Shown: in pieces, positions 21,076-31,202 of the stretch
How positions within the stretch are numbered: position 1 is the first letter of the stretch
How the letters are laid out: each line of letters begins with the position of its first letter
Assembly: GCF_014595945.1 (NCBI RefSeq)
Contig: NZ_JABXWU010000001.1
Span: 310,001 to 374,000, forward strand
Direction of reading: 5' to 3'
DNA: 64,000 bases
Source: Alkalibacillus aidingensis
Lineage (GTDB): Bacteria > Bacillota > Bacilli > Bacillales > Alkalibacillaceae
Program-made: the position numbers and the translations under genes
The notes under the pieces: model-generated
Seen by the model: only the letters and a program-made list of their open reading frames with translations
Database searches by the model: none
What the model was told of the DNA's origin: nothing

Positions 21076-24000
21076 ATGGATCTAAATACAAACGAGAAAA
21101 TGTCTTTATTATTAAAACAGATTGAGATGCCAAAAGATGTAATAGCCGAGCATTTTAATGAAACAAAACTAGCAAAATTAACGGTTATCAAAGAATCAAA
21201 AACCTGGCAGTTTCATTTACATAATCCAGTTCCTTTTGTTTATGATGCTTTATCACTATTTAAAGCTAATTTACAAACCGCTTTTCAGCATATTGCTCAA
21301 GTGGATGTTTTGATCACGACGGATCACTCCGACTTATCAGAGTCATCTTTTGCTGCTTATTGGCATGACTTTATTCACTCGATCCATGATCTTTTTCCCG
21401 CTTATAAAGATTTTGTCTGTTCACAGAAGCCTACCTTAGAAGGAAACGTGGTAACATTACAAGCTAGAAACGATACAGAGGCTAATATTATTAAAAAGAA
21501 ATTAGATCCTTTATTTAATCAATATTGTCAAAAACATGGTCTTAAAAACTATCAAATTCACCTTGAAATTACACAAGATGAAGAAGAAATTCAGCGTTTT
21601 CAGCAACAAAAACAAGAAGAAGAACGTCAACTTGTACAAAAAGCTATCCATGATCAGGCTGAAAAAGAGAAATCCAAAGGTGACTCTACCGAAGAAAGTA
21701 GTGGTCCACTGCAGATTGGATATCCCATTAAAGAAGATCCAATCGAAATGCACCATATATTAGAAGAGGAAAAGCGAGTTATAGTACAAGGGTATGTTTT
21801 TAATGTAGATATTAGGAATTTACGTTCTGGTAGGGACCTATTGATTGTCAGTGTCACTGATTATACAGACTCTATTCAAGTTAAAATGTTCTCGAAGGGT
21901 GATGAACAAAAAGAGCTATTTAAACGTGTGAAAGAAGGAATGTGGATTAAAGCACGTGGTAGTATTCAAACAGATACCTATTCCAATGAATTGATGATGA
22001 TGGGTAATGATTTGAATGAAGTGAAACCATCTAAACGAACTGATGAAGGTGTAGAGGGTGAAAAGCGTGTTGAATTACATGCTCACACAACTATGTCACA
22101 AATGGATGCAACGGTCTCAGCCGAACAACTAGTCGAGCGTGCAGCAAATTGGGGTCATCAAGCGGTGGCAATTACTGACCATGGTGTTGTACAGTCTTTT
22201 CCGGAGGCTTATAATGCAAGCCAAAAGCATAACATCAAGATTCTGTATGGTGTTGAAGCTAACTTAGTTGACGACGGAGTTCCTATTGCCTATAACGAAA
22301 CCGATCTTTCTTTGAATGATGCGACTTATATAGTTTTCGATGTTGAAACAACAGGGTTATCCGCTACTTATGATAAAATTATCGAATTAGCAGCGGTAAA
22401 GGTTTATCAGGGTGAAATTATTGATCGTTTTGAACGGTTTGCTAACCCACACCAAAAGCTGAGTCAAACGACGATCGATCTTACCGGAATTACAGATGAT
22501 ATGGTTAAGGACGCACCAGAAATAGAGGAAGTCATGGCCGATTTTCATGATTGGTGTCAAGATGATGTCTTAGTAGCACATAATGCAAGTTTTGACATTG
22601 GCTTTATTAATGCTGCATATCAGCGAATGGAAATTCCTAAAGTCACCAATCCTGTTATTGATACCCTTGAATTAGCAAGGTTTTTGTATCCAGAATTAAA
22701 AAACCACCGTTTAAATACATTGTGTAAACACCTAAATATTGAACTGACCCAACATCACCGTGCTATTTATGATGCTGAGGCTACTGGTTATTTATTGTGG
22801 AGTTTAGTCAAATCGGCAGCTGAAAAGGATATTAATAACCATCAGGAACTCAATCGTCATGTTGGTGAAGGTGATGCTTATAAACGGTCTCGTCCGTCAC
22901 ATGTCATTTTATTGGCGCAAACTGCAGAAGGGTTAAAGAATTTATTTAAATTAGTCTCATTATCGCATATTGACTATTTCTATCGAGTACCTAGAATACC
23001 AAGATCAAAGTTAGTAAAGCATCGAGAAGGTCTAATTATTGGTTCCGGTTGTGATCAGGGTGAATTATTCGATACGATTGCTCTAAAGTCAGAAGAAGAA
23101 GCTGAAAAAGTCGCCGAATTTTATGACTACATTGAAGTGCAGCCACCAATGAATTATTATCATTTGATTGAAAAAGAAAATGTTCAATCTATGGAACATA
23201 TTAAACACTTAATCAAAAAATTGGTCCAAATTGGAGAAAAGCTTGGTAAGCCAGTAGTGGCAACAGGTAATGTCCATTACTTGGATAAGCATGAAAAAAT
23301 ATATCGTCAAATTTTAATTGCCTCCCAAAGTGGAAACCCATTAAATCGACAAACTTTACCTGAAGTCCCGTTTAAAACCACTCGGGAAATGGTTGAAGAA
23401 TTTTCGTTTTTAGGGGAAGAAAAGGCGAAAGAAATTGTTATTGATAACACAAATTGGGTAGCTGATCAAATTAATGACTTAAAACCAATTAAAGATGACC
23501 TCTATACCCCTAATATCGAAGGTGCAGATCAAGAAATTCGCGATATGTGTTATAACAAAGCGAAGAGTATCTATGGTGAAGATTTGCCAGAAATTGTTTC
23601 AAAACGATTAGAACGTGAGCTAACTAGTATTATTGAAAATGGGTTCTCAGTCATTTATTTAATCTCACAAAAGATCGTTAAAAAATCATTAGATGATGGG
23701 TATCTAGTAGGTTCGCGTGGTTCAGTTGGGTCATCCTTTGTAGCAACGATGATGGATATTACTGAGGTTAATCCACTAGCTCCTCATTATGTTTGTCCGA
23801 GCTGTCAACACCATGAATTTTTCACCGATGGTAGTGTTGGCTCAGGATATGACCTTCCTGTAAAGACCTGTGAGCAATGTGGTGAAGAGTATATTCGGGA
23901 TGGTCAGGATATTCCATTTGAAACGTTCCTTGGCTTTAAGGGTGATAAAGTTCCTGATATTGACTTAAACTTCTCAGGTACCTATCAACCAGTTGCGCAC

Positions 24001-25374
24001 CATTATACAAAGGTTTTATTTGGTGAGGATAAAGTATATAGAGCAGGAACGATTGGCACCGTTGCTGAAAAAACAGCATTCGGTTATGTGAAAGGGTATG
24101 CTCAGGACCATCAACTAATGTATCGTCAAGCCGAGGTCGATCGACTAGTAAAAGGTTGCACAGGGGTTAAACGAACAACAGGTCAGCACCCTGGAGGGAT
24201 TATTGTCGTTCCTGATGAGTATGATATCTATGACTTCTCTCCAATCCAGTATCCGGCTGATGACAGAAATTCTGAGTGGTTAACGACACACTTTGATTTC
24301 CATTCGATTCATGACAACTTGTTAAAACTAGATATTCTAGGACACGATGATCCGACGGTTATTCGTATGCTTCAGGATTTAACAGGAATTGATCCACAAT
24401 CCGTTCCACTAAATGATGAAGAAGTGATGAAAATTTTTAGTGGGCCAGAACCACTTGGTGTTCAAGCAGATGATATCTTGTGTAAGACGGGAACGTTAGG
24501 GGTTCCTGAATTCGGCACTCGTTTTGTTAGACAAATGCTTGAAGATACAAAACCGTCATCTTTTGCAGAGCTAGTCATTATCTCAGGGTTATCACACGGA
24601 ACAGATGTCTGGTTAGGAAATGCACAAGAATTAATTAACGATGGCATTTGTGAAATTGGGGATGTGATCGGTTGTCGTGATGACATTATGGTTTATTTAA
24701 TGCACAAAGGTCTAGAAGCTTCTTTAGCATTCACTATTATGGAGTTTGTCCGTAAAGGTCGTGGCCTTAAAGATGAATGGATTGAAGAGATGAAAAAGCA
24801 CAATGTACCGGATTGGTATATCGAATCTTGTAAGAAGATTAAATATATGTTCCCTAAAGCACACGCAGCTGCATACGTATTAATGGCAGTAAGAATCGCT
24901 TACTTTAAAGTTCATTACCCAATTGAGTTTTATGCGGCTTATTTTACTGTGCGAGCCAGTGATTTTGAACTATCTACAATGATTAAGGGTCCTGATGCAT
25001 TACGTGCTAGAATAGAAGAAATTTTAGAAAAAGGTAATGATGCGTCTCCTAAAGAAAAAAGCTTACTTACTGTTTTAGAGTTAGCGTTGGAAATGACGAT
25101 GCGTGGGTTTTCTTTTCAATCTGTTGACTTGTATAAGTCTGATGCTCAAGAATTCATTGTTGATGGGGATACGTTAATTCCTCCGTTTAATGCAGTTGAT
25201 GGTCTAGGTACTAATGCGGCAATTAACATCGTCAAAGCCAGAGAACAAGGTGAGTTCTTATCCAAAGAAGATTTACGAGAGCGTAGTCGAATTTCTAAGA
25301 CAGTGCTTGAATACCTTGACCAACATGGTTGCTTAGAAGGCTTGCCAGATCAGAATCAATTATCTTTATTTTAA
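21076..25374 (+). CDS. polC: DNA polymerase III alpha subunit, PolC type
   Basis: Replicative polymerase of low-GC Gram-positives, 1432 residues. In order: N-terminal domains to about residue 230, an OB fold at about 235-325, a PHP domain ([14 protein letters not shown], near 335) split by the DnaQ-type 3'-5' exonuclease (FDVETTGL near 420), the rest of the PHP domain, and a zinc finger with two CxxC pairs near residues 915-940 (VCPSC, CEQC). The catalytic palm follows ([10 protein letters not shown] near 960), then further polymerase motifs (TGQHPGGII). AGTGGGGGA precedes the ATG. No terminator follows directly; a repeat array does. Confidence 0.99.
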   Translation: MDLNTNEKMSLLLKQIEMPKDVIAEHFNETKLAKLTVIKESKTWQFHLHNPVPFVYDALSLFKANLQTAFQHIAQVDVLITTDHSDLSESSFAAYWHDFIHSIHDLFPAYKDFVCSQKPTLEGNVVTLQARNDTEANIIKKKLDPLFNQYCQKHGLKNYQIHLEITQDEEEIQRFQQQKQEEERQLVQKAIHDQAEKEKSKGDSTEESSGPLQIGYPIKEDPIEMHHILEEEKRVIVQGYVFNVDIRNLRSGRDLLIVSVTDYTDSIQVKMFSKGDEQKELFKRVKEGMWIKARGSIQTDTYSNELMMMGNDLNEVKPSKRTDEGVEGEKRVELHAHTTMSQMDATVSAEQLVERAANWGHQAVAITDHGVVQSFPEAYNASQKHNIKILYGVEANLVDDGVPIAYNETDLSLNDATYIVFDVETTGLSATYDKIIELAAVKVYQGEIIDRFERFANPHQKLSQTTIDLTGITDDMVKDAPEIEEVMADFHDWCQDDVLVAHNASFDIGFINAAYQRMEIPKVTNPVIDTLELARFLYPELKNHRLNTLCKHLNIELTQHHRAIYDAEATGYLLWSLVKSAAEKDINNHQELNRHVGEGDAYKRSRPSHVILLAQTAEGLKNLFKLVSLSHIDYFYRVPRIPRSKLVKHREGLIIGSGCDQGELFDTIALKSEEEAEKVAEFYDYIEVQPPMNYYHLIEKENVQSMEHIKHLIKKLVQIGEKLGKPVVATGNVHYLDKHEKIYRQILIASQSGNPLNRQTLPEVPFKTTREMVEEFSFLGEEKAKEIVIDNTNWVADQINDLKPIKDDLYTPNIEGADQEIRDMCYNKAKSIYGEDLPEIVSKRLERELTSIIENGFSVIYLISQKIVKKSLDDGYLVGSRGSVGSSFVATMMDITEVNPLAPHYVCPSCQHHEFFTDGSVGSGYDLPVKTCEQCGEEYIRDGQDIPFETFLGFKGDKVPDIDLNFSGTYQPVAHHYTKVLFGEDKVYRAGTIGTVAEKTAFGYVKGYAQDHQLMYRQAEVDRLVKGCTGVKRTTGQHPGGIIVVPDEYDIYDFSPIQYPADDRNSEWLTTHFDFHSIHDNLLKLDILGHDDPTVIRMLQDLTGIDPQSVPLNDEEVMKIFSGPEPLGVQADDILCKTGTLGVPEFGTRFVRQMLEDTKPSSFAELVIISGLSHGTDVWLGNAQELINDGICEIGDVIGCRDDIMVYLMHKGLEASLAFTIMEFVRKGRGLKDEWIEEMKKHNVPDWYIESCKKIKYMFPKAHAAAYVLMAVRIAYFKVHYPIEFYAAYFTVRASDFELSTMIKGPDALRARIEEILEKGNDASPKEKSLLTVLELALEMTMRGFSFQSVDLYKSDAQEFIVDGDTLIPPFNAVDGLGTNAAINIVKAREQGEFLSKEDLRERSRISKTVLEYLDQHGCLEGLPDQNQLSLF

Positions 25375-25487
25375 TTGACTGATTAATAAAACTGTTGTTA
25401 CGTATAAGCGAGATGATGTTTATTAATACGCGTCTCATTGATGATTTGCGCTTCACGAGAAGGCCTATTGTCCATGAGATTGCTTCT
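25375..25487. other. Gene-free stretch between polC and the repeat array
   Basis: Start of a 713-bp gap between polC and rimP. It has no open frame with a ribosome binding site and no terminator. It contains the left half of a 10-bp inverted repeat (AGATGATGTT, 25411-25420) that pairs with a site beyond the array. Confidence 0.6.
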
Positions 25488-25826
25488 AATTGACGGAAAA
25501 TCCATCGAGGGTGGTGGAACGTTAATTAGACCACTCCTAATTGACGGAAAAGTCATCGTGAGTTGGTGAAACGTTAATTAGATCTATTCTAATTGACAGA
25601 AAAGCCATCGTGGGGTGGTGGAACGTTAATTAGACCATTCCTAATTGACGGAAAAGTCATCATGAGGTGGCACAACGTTAATTAGACCACTTCAAATTGA
25701 GGGAAAAGCCTTCGTGAGGTGCTACAATGTTAATTAGATCACGTCTCTCAGACAATTTTACATCCACCCGTTTGCTCATGATGTCAGTGCCGCCTGATTA
25801 TAAAGCTGAGTAAATGAACATCATCT
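25411..25826. repeat. Inverted repeat bracketing the polC-rimP array
   Basis: AGATGATGTT at 25411-25420 and its exact reverse complement AACATCATCT at 25817-25826 enclose the tandem array, 416 bp end to end. It could mark the ends of an inserted repeat element or simply a long-range stem. No transposase or clear target-site duplication is visible. Confidence 0.45.
25488..25746. repeat. Tandem array of five 52-bp palindromic units (array A)
   Basis: Units begin at 25488 (51 bp), 25539, 25591, 25643 and 25695 (52 bp each). They start with AATTGACGG and contain AACGTTAATTAGA near the end. Each unit can fold: CTAATTGACG (counting two bases of the preceding unit) pairs with CGTTAATTAG, 10 bp with one G-U, around a loop of about 25 nt. 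The last unit is the most diverged (ATGTTAATTAG). No open frame runs through the array. There are no unique spacers, so it is not CRISPR. Confidence 0.85.
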
Positions 25827-25867
25827 ATCATACTCATTTAATGAAATCACATATAAGACGTAAAGGG

Positions 25868-25896
25868 TTGCAATAATTGGTTTTGTATGGTATATT
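25868..25896 (+). promoter_or_regulatory. Promoter of the rimP-nusA-infB operon
   Basis: TTGCAA (25868-25873) and TATATT (25891-25896) with 17-bp spacing and a TGG extension before the -10. Transcription would start near 25903, ahead of a terminator-like hairpin at 25931, giving a long leader before rimP. Confidence 0.65.
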
Positions 25897-25930
25897 TCAT
25901 ATTGGATAAGCAAAAGATACGGTTACGTTT

Positions 25931-25960
25931 AAGAGTGGGTCGCACCCACTCTTTCGTTTT
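25931..25960 (+). terminator. Terminator/attenuator in the rimP-nusA leader
   Basis: Perfect 10-bp stem AAGAGTGGGT / ACCCACTCTT with a 3-base loop, followed by TTTCGTTTT, a T tract interrupted by CG. It lies about 30 bp after the predicted start of the operon's own transcript and 700 bp after no other terminator for polC. Interrupted T tracts are typical of NusA-dependent terminators, and B. subtilis nusA is known to be autoregulated by attenuation in this leader. Confidence 0.65.
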
Positions 25961-25966
25961 ATCTAA

Positions 25967-25996
25967 CCCTGCTGGTCATACTTGACAACAGCAGGG
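25967..25996 (+). promoter_or_regulatory. Second hairpin in the rimP leader
   Basis: CCCTGCTG (25967-25974) pairs exactly with CAGCAGGG (25989-25996), loop 14 nt, 7 bp after the attenuator. The tail CAATTTATTG is too poor in T for a strong terminator. TTGACA at 25982-25987 inside it could be a -35, but no good -10 follows. Confidence 0.4.
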
Positions 25997-26087
25997 CAAT
26001 TTATTGTTTAGAAATCTCTTCTAATGTGGACAATATGATAATACGACTGTTTTACATAATAAGTATGATTTAAGGAGGTATCTGATC

Positions 26088-26561
26088 ATGAGTAGGAAAA
26101 TAGTTGACTTAACAGAAGACTTAGCTCAGCCGATTGTTGAACAGATGAATCTAGAGTTAGTCGATGTGGAGTTCGTAAAGGAAGGAAAAAACCATTTTCT
26201 ACGTGTCTATGTTGATAAAGAAGGTGGCGTTGATATAGAAGATTGTGAGAAGGTAAGTGAACAATTAAGTGAAAAACTTGATGAAAAAGATCCTATTGAA
26301 AGTGCCTATTTTTTAGAAGTATCATCTCCAGGTGTTGAACGTAAGTTGAAAAAGAGAGCCGATTTTGAACGCTTTGTGGGGTCCCATGCTTATGTGAAAA
26401 CCTACGAACCAATTGACGGGGATAAGGAATTCTATGGAGATATTAAAAGCTTTGAGAATGATGAGCTCACATTAACCATTAAAATTAAGACTAGGGAAAA
26501 AGAAGTCGTTATTCCTTATTCAAAAATTGCCAAAGCTCATTTAGCTGTTACATTTAATTAA
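26088..26561 (+). CDS. rimP: Ribosome maturation factor RimP
   Basis: Needed for 30S subunit maturation (YlxS in B. subtilis). 157 residues: the N-terminal alpha/beta domain with LELVDVEFVKEGKNHFLRVY and GGVDIEDCEKVS, then YFLEVSSPGVER, and a C-terminal SH3-like domain (VVIPYSKIAKAHLAV). AAGGAGG precedes the ATG. It is the first gene of the rimP-nusA-infB operon, ending 14 bp before nusA. Confidence 0.97.
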   Translation: MSRKIVDLTEDLAQPIVEQMNLELVDVEFVKEGKNHFLRVYVDKEGGVDIEDCEKVSEQLSEKLDEKDPIESAYFLEVSSPGVERKLKKRADFERFVGSHAYVKTYEPIDGDKEFYGDIKSFENDELTLTIKIKTREKEVVIPYSKIAKAHLAVTFN

Positions 26562-26575
26562 GGGAGGTAAAACAG

Positions 26576-27694
26576 GTGAATTCAGATTTATTTGAAGCAA
26601 TGGAAGTACTGGCAGATGAAAAAGGTATTGATCGTGAGGTATTATATGAAGCTTTAGATGCTGCAATTGTATCTGCCTACAAGAAAAACTTTAATTCTAA
26701 AACGAATGTTCGTGTAGAATTGGATTCAGAAGATGGATTGATGAAAGTGTTTGCTAGATTACAGGTTGTTGAAGAGGTTGAAGATGAAGACCTGGAAATT
26801 TCATTGGAAGAAGCTAAAGAGATTGATCCGTCTTATGAACTAGGAGACATCGTTGAGCGTGAGGTTACTCCACGAAATTTTGGTCGTATTGCTGCACAAG
26901 CGGCTAAACAAGTCGTGACTCAACGTGTGCGTGAAGCGGAGAGAGGCGTCATTTATAATGACTTTGTTGACCGTTTAGATGATATCATGATTGGTACGGT
27001 CCAACGTAAAGACCAACGCTTTCTCTACATACATTTAGGGAAGGTTGAAGGGAAATTACCCTTTAATGAAGTAATGCCTGGTGAAGTTTATAATGTCCAT
27101 GATCGTATTAAAGTCTATGTAACTAAAGTGGAAAACACAAGTAAAGGTCCACAAGTCTTTGTGTCTCGTACACATCCTGGACTCCTTAAACGTTTATTTG
27201 AAATAGAAGTTCCAGAAATTTATGAAGGAATTGTTGAAATTAAATCAGTTGCTAGAGAAGCAGGGGATCGTTCGAAAATTAGTGTACACGCTGATGATCC
27301 TGAAATTGATCCAGTTGGTTCATGTGTAGGTCAACGAGGACAGAGGGTACAAACAGTTGTTGATGAACTCAATGGTGAAAAGATAGATATTGTCCACTAT
27401 TCAGAAGACCCAGTTGTTTATATTTCAAACGCTTTAAGCCCTTCAAAGGTAACAGAAGTACTTGTAGATGAGGAAGAACATGCTACAACTGTAATTGTTC
27501 CGGACAATCAATTATCGTTAGCTATTGGTAAAAAAGGACAAAACGCTCGCCTAGCTGCTAAATTAACTGGTTGGAAAATTGACATTAAAAGTGAATCAGA
27601 GGCTGAAGAATCAGGTGTTTACAACCAGACTGGTGAGCAAGATGAGTTTGAAGAAGTTTTAGAAGACTTTGATGGTGAAGTTGATAACGACTAG
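26576..27694 (+). CDS. nusA: Transcription termination/antitermination factor NusA
   Basis: RNA polymerase-binding factor controlling pausing and termination. 372 residues: N-terminal polymerase-binding domain (to about 125), S1 domain (about 135-200), then two KH domains. The first contains [26 protein letters not shown] and the second [21 protein letters not shown]. An acidic tail follows ([14 protein letters not shown]), without the C-terminal acidic repeats of E. coli. The start codon is GTG with AAGGGAGG upstream. The leader of this operon has a hairpin suitable for NusA autocontrol. Confidence 0.98.
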   Translation: MNSDLFEAMEVLADEKGIDREVLYEALDAAIVSAYKKNFNSKTNVRVELDSEDGLMKVFARLQVVEEVEDEDLEISLEEAKEIDPSYELGDIVEREVTPRNFGRIAAQAAKQVVTQRVREAERGVIYNDFVDRLDDIMIGTVQRKDQRFLYIHLGKVEGKLPFNEVMPGEVYNVHDRIKVYVTKVENTSKGPQVFVSRTHPGLLKRLFEIEVPEIYEGIVEIKSVAREAGDRSKISVHADDPEIDPVGSCVGQRGQRVQTVVDELNGEKIDIVHYSEDPVVYISNALSPSKVTEVLVDEEEHATTVIVPDNQLSLAIGKKGQNARLAAKLTGWKIDIKSESEAEESGVYNQTGEQDEFEEVLEDFDGEVDND

Positions 27695-27711
27695 TAAAGG
27701 GGGCTGTTAAA

Positions 27712-27978
27712 ATGGCAAATAAGAAAAAAGAACCTTTACGTAAATGTGTTGTTACTCAAGAAATGTTTCCTAAAAAAGAATTAATTCGTGTTGTTCGTAA
27801 CAAAGAGGGTGAGGTCTTCATTGATGAGACCGGCAAGAAAAATGGACGTGGTGCCTATTTAAAAAAGGATCGCACAGTTATAGAACAAGCGAAGAAAAAG
27901 AATGTATTAAAAAGACAACTAAATGCAGCAATCACCGATGAGCTTTATGATGAATTATTAAGCAAAGTAGGCGAGTGA
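27712..27978 (+). CDS. rnpM: RNase P modulator RnpM (YlxR)
   Basis: Small YlxR-fold RNA-binding protein, reported in B. subtilis to bind the RNase P RNA. 88 residues with the family signature RKCVVTQEMFPKKELIRVV near the start and GRGAYLKKD near residue 43. The rest is very basic. AAGGGGG precedes the ATG. It lies between nusA and ylxQ as in nearly all Firmicutes. Confidence 0.93.
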   Translation: MANKKKEPLRKCVVTQEMFPKKELIRVVRNKEGEVFIDETGKKNGRGAYLKKDRTVIEQAKKKNVLKRQLNAAITDELYDELLSKVGE

Positions 27979-27981
27979 AAT

Positions 27982-28284
27982 ATGGATAATAAATATTTAA
28001 ACTTGTTAGGATTAGCATTTCGTGCGAGAAAGATAACTTTGGGAGAACCGGCGATCATTGAGGATATTCGCTCGAAGCAAGCTAAACTTATACTTATTGC
28101 TAATGATGCATCATCAAATACGAAAAAGAAACTAATTGATAAAAGTCGCAGTTATCATGTTCCATATTTTATAGTTGATGATCGTCAAACGATCTCACAA
28201 GCGATTGGGCAAGAAGGTCGAGTAGCAGTTGCAATTAAAGACGTAGGGTTTGCGGAGAAGCTAAAGCAATTGTTATCGGATTAA
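27982..28284 (+). CDS. ylxQ: L7Ae-family RNA-binding protein YlxQ
   Basis: Ribosomal protein L7Ae/L30e-like kink-turn binding fold, 100 residues. [38 protein letters not shown] and [18 protein letters not shown] are typical. The exact role in bacteria is not settled. It starts 3 bp after the rnpM stop, with GGCGAG upstream as a weak binding site, so it is probably coupled to rnpM. Confidence 0.93.
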   Translation: MDNKYLNLLGLAFRARKITLGEPAIIEDIRSKQAKLILIANDASSNTKKKLIDKSRSYHVPYFIVDDRQTISQAIGQEGRVAVAIKDVGFAEKLKQLLSD

Positions 28285-28301
28285 TATTCGGGGGTGAATG
28301 T

Positions 28302-30488
28302 ATGAAAAAAATGCGCGTATACGAATATGCGAAACAAAACAATCTAAGTAGTAAGGAAGTCATTAATAAACTGCAACAATTAGATGTTGAAATAAGTAAT
28401 CATATGTCAACAATTAGTGAGAATACGATTAGACAATTGGATGAATCCTTTGGTTCAAAACAATCAGAACAACAAGCTAAACAGACAAATGAGAAATCTA
28501 ATCAGAAGCCAAATCAAAAACCAAAGGGTGGAAATAAGCAACAAGGTGGACATAAACCTAAAGATGATACATCTAAGAATTCAAAACAACGGGGTCATAA
28601 ACCAGTGAATAATAAGCAAAAGCAAAATAATAACCATAAGCAAAAGCAAAATAAACAAAATAATAACCATAAGCAAGGAAACAAAAATAGAAATCATAAA
28701 AATAATCAGCAGCAACAGCAAAAAGCAAAAAATCAAACACCTGAAAAGATCACTTACCAAGGTTCATTAACAGTAGGAGAATTAGCTGAAAAGCTAAATA
28801 AAGATTCCTCAGAAATTATTAAGAAGTTAATGATGCTTGGGGTGATGGCAACCATTAATCAGCAATTAGATTCTGAATCCATCGAGCTTATTTGTGATGA
28901 TTTTGGTGTCGAAGTAGAAGAAGAGGTAGTTCTTGATCAAACTGACCTTAATAATTACATTGAAGAAGATCAACCAGAAGACTTAGAAATTCGTCCAGCT
29001 GTTGTTACGATTATGGGGCACGTTGACCATGGTAAAACGACACTGTTAGATTCCATCCGTCAAACAAAAGTAACTGAAGGTGAAGCAGGTGGGATCACGC
29101 AACATATTGGTGCGTATCAGATAGAAGATGATGGAAAGAAGATCACTTTCCTAGATACACCAGGTCACGCAGCCTTCACAAGTATGCGCTCTCGTGGAGC
29201 TCAAGTAACCGATATTGCGATTTTAGTTGTTGCAGCAGATGACGGTGTTATGCCACAAAGCGTTGAAGCGATTAACCACGCTAAAGCTGCAGAAGTACCG
29301 ATTATTGTTGCGGTAAACAAAGTCGATAAAGAAGGTGCCGATCCAAATCGGGTTATGCAAGAGCTTACCGAATATGAACTAGTACCTGAGGACTGGGGTG
29401 GAAGCACGATCTTTGTACCTCTTTCCGCTTTAAAAGGTGAAGGAATCGATGATTTAGTCGAAATGATCAACTTAGTTGCTGAGGTTGAAGAGCTTAAAGC
29501 CAATCCTGACCGTGAGGCATTTGGTACAGTGATTGAAGCACAACTAGAAAAAGGACGTGGAAGTGTTGCTACCTTGCTCGTTCAAAACGGTACGCTTCAA
29601 GTTGGTGATTCGTTAGTCGTTGGTAATACGTATGGTAAAGTACGCGCTATGGCCGATGACTTAGGTAAACGAGTTGAGAAAGCTGGACCTTCTGCACCAG
29701 TAGAGGTTATTGGGTTTAATTCTGTTCCTCATGCAGGCGATCAATTCTTAGTTTTTGAAGATGAAAAGCAAGCTAAGCAAATTGCTGAGCTTCGTGAACA
29801 AAAAGAAATAGAAGAACAACGTGAGTCAACTGGTAAAGTTAATTTAGATGAATTGTTTGAGCAAATCAAACAAGGTGACATGAAAGAAATTAACGTTATT
29901 GTTAAGGCTGACGTACAAGGTTCTGTTGAGGCTGTAGCGTCTTCATTAAGAAAGATTGATGTTGAAGGTGTTAAAATTAACATCATTCACACTGGTGTAG
30001 GCGCAATTACTGAATCAGATATTATCTTGGCCTCTGCATCTAATGCTGTTGTTATTGGTTTTAATGTTAGACCAGATAATAATGCGAAAAGAGCAGCTGA
30101 AACAGAAGGTATTGATATTCGTCTACACCGTATTATTTATAAAGTAATTGAAGAAATTGAAGCAGCGATGAGAGGAATGCTTGACCCAGAATATGAAGAG
30201 AAAGTTATTGGTCAGGTTGAAGTCCGTGAAACGTTTAAAGTATCTAAGGTAGGTACGATCGCTGGTTCATACGTGACTGATGGAAAAATCACAAGAAATT
30301 CTGGTATTCGAGTAATCCGTGACGGTGTTGTACAATTTGAAGGCGAAATCGATTCACTAAAACGATTCAAAGATGATGTTAAAGAAGTACAACAAAATTA
30401 TGAGTGTGGTATTACGATTAAGAACTTTAATGATATTAAAGAAGGAGATATCATTGAGGCGTATATCATGGAGGAAGTTGAACGTTAA
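28302..30488 (+). CDS. infB: Translation initiation factor IF-2
   Basis: GTPase that brings initiator tRNA to the ribosome. 728 residues: IF2-N domain ([19 protein letters not shown]), then a disordered Lys/Asn/Gln linker (about 55-147) that is almost free of hydrophobic residues. A second IF2-N domain ([20 protein letters not shown]) follows, then the G domain with [14 protein letters not shown] near 240, DTPGHAAF near 286 and NKVDKEGA near 340, and beta barrels and IF2 C domains. The linker DNA contains short direct repeats (ATAATAACCATAAGCAA at two places). The stop overlaps ylxP by one base. Confidence 0.98.
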   Translation: MKKMRVYEYAKQNNLSSKEVINKLQQLDVEISNHMSTISENTIRQLDESFGSKQSEQQAKQTNEKSNQKPNQKPKGGNKQQGGHKPKDDTSKNSKQRGHKPVNNKQKQNNNHKQKQNKQNNNHKQGNKNRNHKNNQQQQQKAKNQTPEKITYQGSLTVGELAEKLNKDSSEIIKKLMMLGVMATINQQLDSESIELICDDFGVEVEEEVVLDQTDLNNYIEEDQPEDLEIRPAVVTIMGHVDHGKTTLLDSIRQTKVTEGEAGGITQHIGAYQIEDDGKKITFLDTPGHAAFTSMRSRGAQVTDIAILVVAADDGVMPQSVEAINHAKAAEVPIIVAVNKVDKEGADPNRVMQELTEYELVPEDWGGSTIFVPLSALKGEGIDDLVEMINLVAEVEELKANPDREAFGTVIEAQLEKGRGSVATLLVQNGTLQVGDSLVVGNTYGKVRAMADDLGKRVEKAGPSAPVEVIGFNSVPHAGDQFLVFEDEKQAKQIAELREQKEIEEQRESTGKVNLDELFEQIKQGDMKEINVIVKADVQGSVEAVASSLRKIDVEGVKINIIHTGVGAITESDIILASASNAVVIGFNVRPDNNAKRAAETEGIDIRLHRIIYKVIEEIEAAMRGMLDPEYEEKVIGQVEVRETFKVSKVGTIAGSYVTDGKITRNSGIRVIRDGVVQFEGEIDSLKRFKDDVKEVQQNYECGITIKNFNDIKEGDIIEAYIMEEVER

Positions 30489-30766
30489 TGATTGGTTACG
30501 CGTATGTTGAGTGTTTGTTATATGATGTTCATTCACTTAAGGAAAAGCGTTCCATTATCAAGCAAACGATGCATCAGATTCGTCATAAATTCAATGCGAG
30601 TATTACAGAAATGAACTATCACGATGTATGGCAGAGGACGGCATTTGGTATTGCAATCGTTTCTCGTGAAAAAGTCTCTGCTGAACAACAATTACAGCAA
30701 GTGATCGACCTAATCGATCAGCGTACAGATTTGGATGTAACCATTATTGATTATGAATGGTTATAA
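30488..30766 (+). CDS. ylxP: DUF503 family protein YlxP
   Basis: Conserved small protein of unknown function, 92 residues, always between infB and rbfA in this group. Family features are [18 protein letters not shown] near the start, [21 protein letters not shown] in the middle, and a short C-terminal strand. The start overlaps the infB stop (TAATG), so translation is coupled. Its position suggests a link to ribosome assembly, but this is only context. Confidence 0.9.
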   Translation: MIGYAYVECLLYDVHSLKEKRSIIKQTMHQIRHKFNASITEMNYHDVWQRTAFGIAIVSREKVSAEQQLQQVIDLIDQRTDLDVTIIDYEWL

Positions 30767-30792
30767 TCCTCATTAGTTCCGAGGTGATGAAG

Positions 30793-31137
30793 GTGAGTAA
30801 TCTTAGAGCAAATCGTATTGGAGAACAGATGAAAAAAGAGCTTGGAGATATATTATCTCGAAAAATCAAAGATCCTCGAGTAGGTTTTGTCACTGTAACT
30901 GACGTTCGAGTTAGTGGTGATTTACAGCAAGCTAAGGTTTTCATCTCTATTTTTGGTGATGATCAGCAGCAAGAGGATACACTCGTTGGTTTAGCGAAAT
31001 CAAAAGGTTTTATTCGTTCAGAAATTGGTAAACGAATCCGTTTACGTAAGACACCAGAAATATCATTTGAAATCGACGAATCGATTCAATATGGTAATAA
31101 AATTGAACGAATCCTTGGTGACTTAAATAAAGATTAA
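30793..31137 (+). CDS. rbfA: 30S ribosome-binding factor RbfA
   Basis: KH-fold factor for late 30S maturation. Start GTG 30793 gives [20 protein letters not shown], matching the B. subtilis N terminus; GAGGTG is 7-8 bp upstream. An ATG at 30787 is in frame but too close to that site. Later blocks are [40 protein letters not shown] and [11 protein letters not shown]. 114 residues. A long hairpin follows. Confidence 0.96.
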   Translation: MSNLRANRIGEQMKKELGDILSRKIKDPRVGFVTVTDVRVSGDLQQAKVFISIFGDDQQQEDTLVGLAKSKGFIRSEIGKRIRLRKTPEISFEIDESIQYGNKIERILGDLNKD

Positions 31138-31142
31138 TTTAT

Positions 31143-31174
31143 ACTAAAGGATAGACAAATGTCTATCCTTTAGT
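31143..31174 (+). terminator. Hairpin after rbfA
   Basis: Perfect 14-bp stem ACTAAAGGATAGAC / GTCTATCCTTTAGT with a 4-base loop, starting 6 bp after the rbfA stop. T residues lie within and just after the right arm rather than as a clean tail, so termination may be partial before truB. Confidence 0.6.
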
Positions 31175-31202
31175 CTATGTTTATAAAGAGGTGGCAGCGA
31201 TC

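Noticed and set aside
21511-21857. Open frames on both strands inside polC (about 21511-21857)
   Set aside because: They are compositional shadows of the Gln/Glu/Lys-rich stretch of polC, with no binding sites and no sensible protein.
25488-25746. CRISPR array
   Set aside because: The units are repeated over their whole 51-52 bp with no unique spacers, and no cas gene is near. The same applies to 42518-42725.
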